Below, one piece after another: positions 40,046 through 49,639 of a stretch of DNA of 64,000 bases. The translations under genes and the position numbers were made by a program. The notes under the pieces are model-generated. The model was not told the origin of the DNA. It saw only the letters and a program-made list of their open reading frames with translations, and did not search any database. The stretch covers positions 1-64,000 of the forward strand of contig JAQGBZ010000020.1 of assembly GCA_034687125.1 (NCBI GenBank), given 5' to 3'. Origin of the DNA: Neelides folsomi (Eukaryota > Arthropoda > Collembola > Neelipleona > Neelidae). Numbering within the stretch: position 1 is the stretch's first letter; each line of letters starts with the position of its first letter.

Positions 40046-40451
40046 GTGCTGTATCGCTTAATACACACTGTAGTTAAGGTTTTATAACCTGATTTTATAT
40101 CCATTATATAAATTTAGTTAGAGTTAAAGACGGACGTCAAAGTTAGATAAGGAATTATACAATTTAGACATGGAATTCATTCAAGACGTGTAAGTTGGTT
40201 AGTTATGTAAAAAGTTAAATTGTGATTGTAAGGGATAGGAAGTTGATGAATAAAATGAGAATGATGAGTCTTTTTCTTTTTTTTTCTTTAGATGGCCGAA
40301 GACCTTTATTTGGACTTTCAAGTTTCATATTTCTCTTCGCTTCGGAGAGAAAAAGAAATTTGGGAGGAGGCGAAAAAAGAAATTCCATGCCCTTTTGGGA
40401 TTTTACAAATTTAGTTGGAATCTTCAATGAATTTACTCAACAATTTGAATA

Positions 40452-40544
40452 CCATAGCAACTACATTCATTCTCTGGTCAATCTCCTAGCAACGCATTTA
40501 TCTCCTAGCAACGGCATTCAATCTTTGGAACCTCGTTGCTTAGG
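40452..40544. promoter_or_regulatory. Cluster of CCTAGCAAC/CCATAGCAAC motifs
   Basis: CCATAGCAAC at 40452, CCTAGCAAC at 40485 and 40504 (within ATCTCCTAGCAACG, 19 bp apart), and the opposite-strand form GTTGCTTAGG at 40535. It lies in the right, A+C-rich half of an island. Same motif family as the clusters at 34.7 and 40.0 kb. Confidence 0.55.
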
Positions 40545-43483
40545 AACCTCATTGAGTCTCACAACCACAGGTATATTGTACAGCCACAGGTAAAGAGATA
40601 TTGATACAATTGTGTTTAAATGTAAAAGCCAGTCCAAATCCTCAACAACTTCATTGTCAATAATGGAAGGTGGGACAATTTGGAAAATGGAAATTCGGCC
40701 ACTTTTTTTCACCCAAGGCGTGTTTGAGTTGAACAGATTTTTTAGCTTTGGGAAAGATAAGGGAAAATGTAAAGGAATGAATTGGAATTGGAAAGGACGA
40801 GAAATTCGGGTTCGCCTTTTTCAACACTCCCAAATGTCTTTCACTTTTATTCCTTTTTTATGCAAATGGGCTTTTAATTCTTATCAAATACCAAATCAAA
40901 TCTCAGCATTTAAAACAATTCTGTTAAACTAAACAAAACTTATATACTAAGACTGCTAAAGTTAAATACAGTTAACTGTTTAAATTAAATAAAGTTAACT
41001 TTTAAAGTTGAATAAATATAAAGTTAAATAATTGTTAAAAAATATTAAGTCATTTTAAAAAATATTAAATAATTAAAATTAATGATTTTAAAATATATAC
41101 AGGTTGTTTGTTGAGTCGTTCTTATTGTTGGAAAAATAAATTCATTTCTTATAAAATAATTTAGTTTGCTTTTGAGCATCAAATTTTAATTTATCGATTT
41201 TGAAAGAGGGAAACTGTAAGAAAAGAAAGAGAGAATTCCACCCTTTGTACAATGTATCTTTTTCTCCCGGGATTCGGAGATTGGGGATTCTGGAAGTCTC
41301 CCGCGCATCGATTAAGTTGAAAAAACGGGCCCTGGCTATTTTCTGCGCAGGTGGAATTTGCTCAAATCGATTTTCTCCCTCCCTCCTTCAAAACTCCTCC
41401 AAAACTGGAAAGTTTTAATCTTCAAAATACATTTATTTCCCCCTTCTTATTCTCCTCCCGATTCTTATACAACCAACTTAAAATTCTTATAACAAAGCTT
41501 AAGCTCCAAAACTTAAGTTTTCTTCTTCTTACAGTTCTTATACCAGTTCTTACAATTATAGTACATTTAATATGGTATATATACTTATATAGTATTCATA
41601 CTATATTTATTAGTACTTATATCTATATCCGTTTTCCATTCCCAATATGAAATTATATGAAATTCATATGGAAATGAATGAAATCAAAGTGAAATGATAA
41701 ATCTTAAATTTTTTTCCTTTTCTTCTTCTTGGTCCTCCCAAGAAAGAGAAATGAAGCAAAAACGAATTTCTTCATTCACAGCGGAGATTTCATTTTTTTT
41801 GTTGTAAAAAAGCGAACATGGAATGATTTCATATTTAATGGGAGGAACGAGTTGGGATTTCATAATTCAATAACGCGCACAAAATCTTTCATTTCTTGGA
41901 CTTCTATGATATGATTCATAAGAAAAGGATTACATTTGGTGGAATTACAACCAACACACGGCGTTTCATTTATTTACCTCATAAATGCAATAATGGATGC
42001 AAAACCATGTTCTCATATTTATAATTCACACGTCATACATTGCAACATGACAAATCAAAAAACTATGTAAAAAACTAAGTCAAGGTAAAAATCAAGGTGT
42101 AAAAAACTCAAAAAATCTAAAATGACTCTAATTGACATTTTTCAAAAGTTCTAACAAAAAGAAAAATCTTATAAATCAACAAAAAGGGTTGTAAAGAATT
42201 TCATTATAATACAGTTCATACAAAGTTTTAACATTATGTATAAGAAAAAGGCTACGGTTGTTTTTCTATTAGACGCGTATTAGTTCCGTGTATATTAACA
42301 ATAAGTTCTCTCTGGGTTACCTAAGAACACGTTGAGTGTTTGATTTTTGATCTCGAGTGCGAAGCAAATTCGTGATCGACGATTGGAATCGGAGAGTCAG
42401 AAAAAACTGAGAATTCAATTAAGGAACTTCTCAATGAACAAACTCAATCCTAAATGAAAAATCCTGAATGTGGAATGAAATTATTGAATGAAAATGTTTT
42501 AAAGGTGTATGTTTTGTATATTGAAAAAAAGGTGAAACGGATGGGGTTGAATGATCACGTTTTCCCTTCAGACCATAACTCCCCTTCAAAATCCTTTGCT
42601 TTCTCTCTTTCATGTTCATTTGGAATTTAAAACCTTCATCGATCCTATAAATACTATTTTTTTACTTCGACTCGTATTTCACTTAGCTCCCGTAAATAAC
42701 CTTTAAATGTCAATTCCCACACAGATGTGTGAATTATATCAATTAACACCTTTCCTTTTAACTTCCGAATTTAACTTTTAATTTATTGAGGACTTGAACG
42801 TTGTTTGAAATATAAATATATTGAAAAAATTAATTTAGTTATGTTCAGGGCATTGATAAAGATTAAATTTGAAATTAAAAAGATTTGTTATTGGTTCAAT
42901 TAAAGCTAAAATTTAAATTTGTATGAAATTGAACTTATTTTCCAATTTTTTATCTTTATGTTTAAAGTGATGATAAGTAAATGTGAAATAAATTGAGTTA
43001 ATTGGCCATTTAACATTTCGAATGACCTTTCCGGGGTTAATAAAATTAAGATAAAAGCGATTAATTATAAATTGTTTTATATCACTTTGTGGACAAAACT
43101 GTGAGATTAATAAAGGAGAAAATGGTAAATGGTCATGCAGAATTGCCGTGCTTTGGGGAAGTTAAAATTTAATTTTTTGTTCCAAAGACACGTGAATGGG
43201 CAGAGGGAGATAATTGTTGGTATTTGGAGCGGTTAATAATTTGGTGAATGTTTTGAATGAAGTGGAATGGCCATTTATTAACCAATCAACTCGACAATTA
43301 TTCCAACAAAACACACATTCCAAAATGGGATTTCAATATTCGAATAACCCAAATCGCACCATCAACCATTTCAACCCTCCATTTACCTCAACATAAAAAA
43401 CAAATGTCATTAAAGTCATTAATTATCTCCACTCATAAACTTCATTAGATTGAGTGATAAATTCAAAACATTCACATTTTTCC

Positions 43484-43537
43484 AAAATTCCCAAAATGAC
43501 CAAAATTCCAAAAATGACCAAATTGACCAAAATTCAA
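43484..43537 (+). repeat. CCAAAAATGA-type degenerate repeat
   Basis: Four or five drifted copies of AAAATTCCAAAAATGACC with units of about 11-18 bp. Downstream A-rich flank of the island switching near 43250. Confidence 0.65.
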
Positions 43538-43975
43538 TATTGCATATATTGACACTGCCAGAAAATACAAGAAACTGTAAAATCTATCCGATATATCCAA
43601 TATAATAAAATTAACTTTTAATAAAAATCGGCTTATTAAATCAACTCTTAATAAATTAATTTACCTATATCAAATATATTGAGAATAAATACAATTTATT
43701 TAGTGTTAATTGTAATTAAATGTAATTTTGTTGAGTGTTTTTGTTATATATTTTGAATGTTTTATATTTTTGTTGTTTGTAATGGAGTCGAAGGTGTTGG
43801 ATTGGTTGGGGTTTGTGAGTCTGGGCGTTGGGAGTCGGCCATGGCTGAGGGCCCATCCATCTTCCCCTTAATGTTTCCCAACCGGAGGAAAATCCTCAAA
43901 ATCCACCTTTTTAAACAACGACAATTCCGACGGATGTCCCATTAAGGCCCATCCACACTTCTCAACAAAACTCAT

Positions 43976-44095
43976 ATGGATCTCTTATAGACAACTCCTT
44001 AACTCTACAGAATCTCCTATGAATCTCTTACAGATCTCTTATAGTTTTCTTATAGTTTTCTCATGAAACTCTTTTGAATCTCCTATGTAAGTGAA
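43976..44095 (+). repeat. ATCTCTTATAG-type degenerate repeat
   Basis: Repeats of ATCTCTTATAG/ATCTCCTATGA/GTTTTCTTATAG every 10-20 bp, about eight copies, right of the island switching near 43850. Confidence 0.7.
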
Positions 44096-44501
44096 TGTAT
44101 TTCTTAAGAGCAAGTAAACTCCTTTAGAGAGAAGTCTTTTAAGAGAAAAGTCCTTTAAGAGATCTCCTTTAAATTCTGGCCATTGGAGTGAATGGAAAGG
44201 GCCGTGTCCATTATTGTCATTCTCCAAAGTGACATTGGCATGCAATTGGGGCGCTTTACTTTCATGACTACGACTTCATTTGAGGACAAAATTATGACAT
44301 TTGTCCCTCTAATGCCCAGTTGCCCCAAGAGCCCTCACCAAATACACATACAAATAATGGGAACTTAAACTACCTATACCATACACGAACAAAATACACT
44401 CACCATTCATTTTTCAATACACTCCTTACATCCACCATATCCCTTATATTCTTACTATCCAATATATTCCCATATTTCAATATTTCCATATTCCAACATT
44501 T

Positions 44502-44570
44502 CTATACACTATCCATACGTTTCCCATACACTATCCATACACTTCCCATACACTTCTTATACACAACTGA
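44502..44570 (+). repeat. ~22-bp repeat CATACACTATCCATACACTT
   Basis: Copies begin near 44502 and 44525, with a shorter one at 44546; each contains two CATAC words. Confidence 0.75.
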
Positions 44571-46189
44571 AACACTGTTGGAGTTCTTTGTTAAATGTAA
44601 AGATTTCCACTCGACCAAACATCATTATTTTACAGTTTATTCAAAATGTTCAAAATCCCTACCTTTCCGCACCTCACACAACAATGGATTTTCTATTGGA
44701 CCTTTCTATTCAAAAATTGGATTCAAAATCCCTTAAAGTTCACCATTTAACCATTTTCATTCTTTTCATCATTTTAAATCTTATAAATCTTTCCACCATA
44801 TTTTCCTATACATTACTTATGTACATAGCTTACAATACTACAAGATACTATACATTATTATGAATTGCTTAACTTGGAACAGTTTAACATTGTTTATTTA
44901 ATTTATGGTTAAGAGATTTAAGATATTGAATAAATGTAAATGTAAATGAAAGATTGTTGGTCGTTGTGGTTTAAGCGAAGTGAAGATGTTTGAAAAGTGA
45001 TCGAATTGAGTGAGTGAAATGTACGTGACATGAGAACTCTTATTTTTACTATTTACACGGACAATTACAATTACATTACCTCTTACTATTATTAGTATTA
45101 CTATCGCTCTCCCAATGGCCAATTCCTTCCTAGGCGGACTTTCTCAATTAAAACTACCTTGCCCCACACACCTCAACTCGGAATCAACTTCAGCTCCAAC
45201 AGAGTCAGTTATTTAAATCACTTTGACTCACCTGTCATGCAAATTTTAAACTAGGCTTTAAATCTTACAGAATATTATCAAAACGAGTCAAATTGCCAAG
45301 TTGCAAATTGCCATCTTTTTAAGATTCAACTTTGGCCACAAGTTCAGCAATTGAAATGAATGGACGAAGAATGTTAAATGGATTTGTATTTTAATTTGTA
45401 GTTCTGTTATAAATGTAATTTAATTAATAGTTAATTAAAATTAAAAATTAAATGTTTAAATGTGTTTAGATGGGAGTTGAAACGTTGTTTGTGTTTTGTG
45501 TTACTTTGTATGTAAAAGGAAAAGCCGGCGAATCTTTAAATTGAAATTCCCTGTTCAGACGAAAGAGATACTTTTGAACAAGGAAAAACTCTTGTAAATT
45601 CTCCCCATTAATTCCCCGTTCTCTCTTAATGGGGTTTATGACTCATCAAACCGCCCAGACTTTCAACTCAACAGCCTTCAACAGTTGAAGACTTCAACAA
45701 AATTCTTTTTCATTTAACACCGTTTTAAATATTTTCATTTACTTTTAAAATTTACACTTTTTTCTAGTTTTCTCTCTTTGACATTTTGTTAAATTGTAAT
45801 TTTTGCACTTGTTTTTTGCACTTTTTGTTTTTCACACTTTTGTATCGAAATTTTGCTTTTGTTTTTTGCAATTTTTGTTTTTCTTTGACATTTTGCATTG
45901 AAATTTTGAATGTTATATTTATTGTTTATGAGATTGGACGTTATGTGAATCCATTTGGTCTTATTGTCCCATCATCTCCCCACTTCTCCTCATTTCCGCC
46001 CATCAAACAACTCACCCCCGACAATCAACACATGAAGGAATTTTAATATCGAGACCCCTCACAGACCAAAATCACCAATTGGATCATTTAATGACTAAAC
46101 ATCAAAACGTCAAATTAAATATTTACAAATATTTATTAAATTAATTAATAAAAGGAAAACTAAATAGATTTTTCCATATCAATAAAAGT

Positions 46190-46760
46190 TTAGATTTTGA
46201 ATTTTGCTTTGAATTTTGTTCTAAAATGAATATAAATTTTGGAGAATTTTGAAAACTGTTGTAAAATGAATATCATGGAAATAAATGAATTTTGGGGAAT
46301 TTTGGGAAATAAATGAATAAATGAAAAAGTGAAACAATTTATTTTTCCAAATGGCCCTGTCATAAAAGAAGATCGTGGATTGTTGGAGAAATTCCTTGGT
46401 CATTTATTTGAGTTTGTTGTGCGGTTTCTGGCTGAATGATTTGTTTATTTGGGTTTTGTGTAGTTCTAGGGGGTTTTGGGGTAAAAGCGGGAGGAATCTC
46501 CTTGTTTTATGTTCAATTCCCCTTCGGTTTATAGTTTTTGAATGGGAGAATCTGTGAGTTGTTTGGGGTGATTCTTCGGGTGCATATGAGGAGTTTAATA
46601 CAACCATCAATTACCCAAACACTCAACCAAAGACTTTTACAATCCCAAGAGTTGTAAATGCATAAAACGATGATTCTCCGCTCATTCCACACAAAATGCC
46701 CAGAGCTCAAACAACCAAACTCAACCCAATAAGAATTCTCATCAAAATCAAAGGCCAGAT
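46190..46760. other. Island with plus-strand G+T to A+C switch near Ubx
   Basis: Counted: 46381-46440 has 44 of 60 G or T; 46681-46740 has 46 of 60 A or C. The switch is near 46560-46600. Long open frames appear on both strands here only because the skew depletes stop codons. Confidence 0.65.
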
Positions 46761-47627
46761 CTTTCACAACTTCATATTATAAAAATACATAACTCATATA
46801 AAGTCATGTATATACATATTACATGTATTGTATACAATTTCGGTTATTTGATCCAAAACCCTCCAAAACCATATTTAATTAAAAAAATTTACAGTTGGAA
46901 ATTTAAAGCTGTTTAGAAACTGTTCACCATTTTATTTTAAAAGTATCTTAAAGGAAATAAAAATAAAAATTATAGTTAAAAATAGTTAAAAATAATTAAA
47001 AGTTAAAATGTGATATGAAATTAAAACAATTAAATGAAATGTATTTTTTGATTCGTATTAATATTAAATTATTATTATTGTATAATTAATTATATAATTA
47101 ACCAATTTGTTAATTCTGAGCCCATATCTAACCTAACTATTATTATAAATATTTATAAAAACCTTATAATAAAAATAAAAAATATTTTTGTACGGTTTCA
47201 TAATTAAAATTATTAAAATCCTTTTATATGTAAATGCAATTGAGCCAAATTATTTACTCCATTTAATTCAAACTTCATTTCATTCTTAATTATCAAGTAA
47301 CGATATTACAATTATTTGTAATGTACTTGTAATGTAATTGCATATAAATTGTAAAGTGGAAAAACAGTTTTGTAGATTTTTAGCATTAGGTTTATGGAGT
47401 TTGAAAAGTTTGTTCGGCGTGACGTTGCAAGTCGCTTGGAGTGCTTTTGGTGTTGAGCCGGCGAGGAATATTTTGTTTCTGATTGGGGAACCGGAGGAAA
47501 AAGCAGATTTGGGCGCAGGGTCGAGTGAGGGCGAAGTTCCATTGGCTTCAGCTGAGCTCAACGTCATGAAATCTCCTCCTCGCGAGAGGGAAAGAATTTT
47601 AATCCCTTCAGTTTTGATCCGAAACCA

Positions 47628-47653
47628 CACGTGCATTGGGATATCTTCACGTG
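47628..47653. promoter_or_regulatory. Paired CACGTG E-boxes 20 bp apart upstream of Ubx
   Basis: CACGTG occurs at 47628-47633 and 47648-47653, about 1.2 kb before the Ubx start and inside the last strong island before the exon. Nearby CTCGCGAG (47579-47586) is another CpG-containing palindrome. bHLH-ZIP factors bind CACGTG. This island is a candidate promoter-proximal element, by position only. Confidence 0.45.
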
Positions 47654-47777
47654 GAGTTTCCTCTCCCTCTTTTACTTCTCAACCACACGGCCACCGGGTA
47701 GGTTCTCCCATTCAAAACCCTCCGCCTCAACAAAACAAAAGTATACGAATAATACAAGTGAAAGATTATAAATCACA

Positions 47778-47823
47778 TTAAACCCTCGATTTAAATCTTC
47801 ATTAAACCTTCGATTTAAATCGT
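47778..47823 (+). repeat. 23-bp tandem repeat containing TCGATTTAAATC x2
   Basis: Units 47778-47800 and 47801-47823 share ATTAAACC, TTCGATTTAAATC or CTCGATTTAAATC. It lies directly right of the promoter-proximal island. Confidence 0.8.
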
Positions 47824-48200
47824 AATTAAATCTCCATTTAATCTCAATTAACTCTTTGTTAATTTCACTCTTCAAAAGTTCTAAATTTCTCCCAATTTTG
47901 TCAAAAACTGTTTTTCGGCAAAAGTTCAAAAAGTGCGGATTTCTAAAGTTCATCAAATTGGGGAAATTGAGATAACATTTAAAATTGTTGTTAACAATTA
48001 ACTTTAAACAGTTGAAATTGCAAAGTGTGAGAAAGTTCAAAAATTGTTTTTAAACCTTTTTTGAAAAGTTGGAGTCAGGAAGAGAAAGTTAATAAAAGTG
48101 TATACGAAACTGAAAATATACGAGAACTTTTCGAGTCAATTAAAAGTGGAAAAACTTTTCATTTCCAATAAACCTCTTCAAACTTGTTAAAATACTCCAA

Positions 48201-48279
48201 AACATCTAACTAAAAACATTTAACTAAAACATTTAGTTAAACATTTAAACATTTAACTAAACATTTACATTAAGTTAAA
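48201..48279 (+). repeat. AACATTTAACTAA tandem array
   Basis: About six copies of AACATTTAACTAA, 12-14 bp each, with the inverted word TTAGTTAAA inside. It lies 550-620 bp before the Ubx start. Confidence 0.75.
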
Positions 48280-48598
48280 TTCGTCAAAACTTTGACTTTG
48301 TCAAATCTCAACGTATACGAAAAACTCCAATAAAAAGTTTTTATTAAAAACTTCAATAATTTTCCAACGAGCCAAATCAAATCTTTGAATCAAGTCTTTA
48401 AAAAAAGTTCAAGTTCTCGATCTCTCGAGTATCCAAAATACTCACAAAAGTTATACGACTAGTAATTAACCATTAAGACTCCATTAAACTCCATATAACC
48501 ACATTTAACTCCAGTTAGCTACACAATTAACTTTAATAAACTTAAAGTTAATAAGTCAAAGTTCAAGTTTGTTTCAAGCAATGTTCAATGGTAAAATG

Positions 48599-48827
48599 TT
48601 GAGGCGGAGGAACGGTGAAAGAAATTGGGAAGTTTCGCTCGGGGTCAACTGAGAACCAAAACTCTTAAACACTCAAAAACCCAAATCCGGCAACCAAATC
48701 CTGAAAAACGGAACTTTGTGTGTTGAAATTTTCAAATTTTGCAATTTTGCAAATTTGAAATTTTGAAATTTAGGAATATTCCAATTTTGAAAATTTGGAA
48801 TTTTGAAAATTAAAAATTTTGAAAATG
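48599..48827 (+). promoter_or_regulatory. Ubx: Probable 5' leader just upstream of the Ubx start
   Basis: From 48599 to 48824 there is no ATG on the plus strand, although the sequence is about two-thirds A+T; the last upstream ATGs are at 48581, 48588 and 48596. This fits an untranslated leader. The initiation site has A at -3 for both tandem ATGs. No TATA box or transcription start can be assigned; a GC-richer patch (48600-48655) contains TCAACT, a weak initiator-like match. Transcription start and any 5' UTR intron remain unknown. Confidence 0.5.
48729..48824 (+). repeat. Low-complexity AAATTTTG-type repeat abutting the Ubx start codon
   Basis: About 95 bp are built of drifting copies of AAATTTTG/GAAATTT, with almost no C on the plus strand, running straight into ATGATG. 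It forms the last part of the presumed 5' leader. It contains complementary runs (AAATTTT and its complement) that could pair in RNA, but no single stable hairpin stands out. Confidence 0.7.
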
Positions 48828-49398
48828 ATGAACTCATATTTCGAACAAGGGGGATTTTATGGGACGCCTTCGTCCACAGATCAATCCTACCGATTTCCGA
48901 TCGGTCTTGGGATGTCTCCTTACGCCCATCATCAGCAAACCCGGGCCCCGCAGGATTCACCTTACGACGCCACGGCCGCAGCTTGCAAACTCTACTCGTC
49001 CCAATCCCTCGGAGAATCCCAGGGCGGATACGGGAAATTGGAAAGCTGCAAAGACCAGCAAAACGGCTACAATTCCAAAGACTTGTCCATCAGCGGGAGT
49101 CTGAGCGGGAGCGGGAGCGGCAGTGGCGGAGCGGGATGGCAAAGCGGAGGTGGCGGGAGCGGAGCGAGTGCCGTGCCGGTGCGACCGGCCGTGTGCACCC
49201 CGGACGGGCGTTATGCGGGGGCGGGGCACCCGGCGGGGGCCATCGAGCCCACCAGCCCTTCAAGATCTCTCACCTCGTGGAACGCCACGTGTTCTCTCAA
49301 CAACGGCGTCGTTTCCTCTCAGACCGCGTCCCAGCTCCAGCAATCAGCCAACCATACTTTCTACCCGTGGATGGCCATTGCAGGTCAGTCCTTTATAG
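48828..49398 (+). CDS. Ubx: Ultrabithorax (Ubx) homeotic transcription factor, exon 1 (partial CDS)
   Basis: Nuclear Hox transcription factor that specifies trunk segment identity; this exon carries the N-terminal regulatory half and the Exd/Pbx-contacting hexapeptide, not the homeodomain. Seen: 185 codons to the proximal donor. Residues 1-7 MNSYFEQ, 21-24 YRFP, 27-33 LGMSPYA, 42-48 QDSPYDA, 79-85 NGYNSKD, a Gly/Ser linker at about 89-114, 117-126 PVRPAVCTPD, 151-155 WNATC, 175-185 NHTFYPWMAIA. These blocks occur in the same order in insect and crustacean Ubx. Start: two adjacent ATGs (48825, 48828) follow an in-frame TGA at 48804-48806; I take the second because Ubx proteins begin MNSYFEQ, though use of the first would add only one Met. 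GC content is far above the flanks. The interval includes the optional 15 nt 49384-49398. The homeobox exon lies beyond the window. Confidence 0.97.
49091..49170 (+). repeat. Ubx: GGGAGC/GGCGGA repeat coding the Gly/Ser linker of Ubx
   Basis: Imprecise GGGAGC-type hexamers encode alternating Ser-Gly then poly-Gly (about residues 89-114). Drosophila Ubx has a Gly-rich stretch at the same place, so this is a length-variable, probably disordered linker. It is the most GC-rich stretch of the window. Confidence 0.85.
49384..49389 (+). other. Ubx: Proximal 5' splice donor of Ubx exon 1
   Basis: CAG|GTCAGT follows directly after the codons for YPWMAIA. The intron is phase 1: one G of the next codon stays in exon 1. 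The same split after AIA is the conserved exon 1 boundary of arthropod Ubx. Use of this donor gives the shortest hexapeptide-homeodomain linker encoded by this exon. Confidence 0.8.
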
Positions 49399-49404
49399 GT
49401 AAAT
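49399..49404 (+). other. Ubx: Distal alternative 5' splice donor of Ubx exon 1
   Basis: ATAG|GTAAAT lies exactly 15 nt after the proximal donor and in the same phase, so its use would insert five residues (GQSFI) after AIA and keep the downstream frame. It is a strong donor by consensus (GTAAAT). Drosophila Ubx has a comparable pair of donors 27 nt apart that creates the optional b element. Whether both are used here needs transcripts. Confidence 0.65.
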
Positions 49405-49581
49405 TCCTTAACCCCCATTTTGATCTCTTCCTTCCTTTCGCACTAATAAATCTCTCAGCCGAAAAAATCATTTTCATACAAATTTCGCAAAAATAACAAA
49501 ATGGTCAAAACCCCATAAGAAAATGCTTAAAATTGTAAACTCAGCCAAACTCATATAACAGTTGATAAATCTTTATAATTT

Positions 49582-49639
49582 GCAAAAATCATCAAGATGG
49601 GCAAAAATCATCAAAAATCATCAAAATGATCAAAAATCT
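49582..49639 (+). repeat. GCAAAAATCATCA repeat at the start of intron 1
   Basis: GCAAAAATCATCAAGATGG at 49582 is followed 19 bp later by GCAAAAATCATCA, then AAAATCATCA and AAAATGATCA. It is 180-240 bp inside the intron. Confidence 0.75.

Larger units (their letters stand above)
40545..47330. other. Intergenic spacer approaching Ubx: no gene seen
   Basis: Island switches are near 41290, 42550, 43250, 43850, 45030, 45560 and 46580. Between 40930-41100 and 46900-47280 are long AT-only-like tracts. Repeats at 43.5, 44.0 and 44.5 kb are listed separately. No exon of another gene was recognised. Confidence 0.55.
47331..48598. promoter_or_regulatory. Ubx upstream region, promoter-proximal island
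   Basis: 47340-47720 is the last strong island before the exon, with the switch near 47560 and several CpG-containing words (GTGACGTTGCAAGTCGC, CTCGCGAG, two CACGTG). From 47780 to 48560 the plus strand is A+C/T-rich with AAACC, GTATACGA and TCTCGAGT words and the two arrays listed. No TATA box is convincingly placed. A promoter somewhere in 47300-48830 is inferred from proximity only. Confidence 0.45.

Noticed and set aside
1-48598. Hox-cluster microRNA iab-4/iab-8
   Set aside because: No matching hairpin or mature-like sequence was noticed; in insects it lies between abd-A and Abd-B, outside this window.
48803-49402. 199-codon open frame overlapping Ubx exon 1 in another frame, and a minus-strand frame at 48957-49229
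   Set aside because: Arg/Pro-rich shadows of the GC-rich Ubx coding sequence; the Ubx frame has family motifs, these have none.
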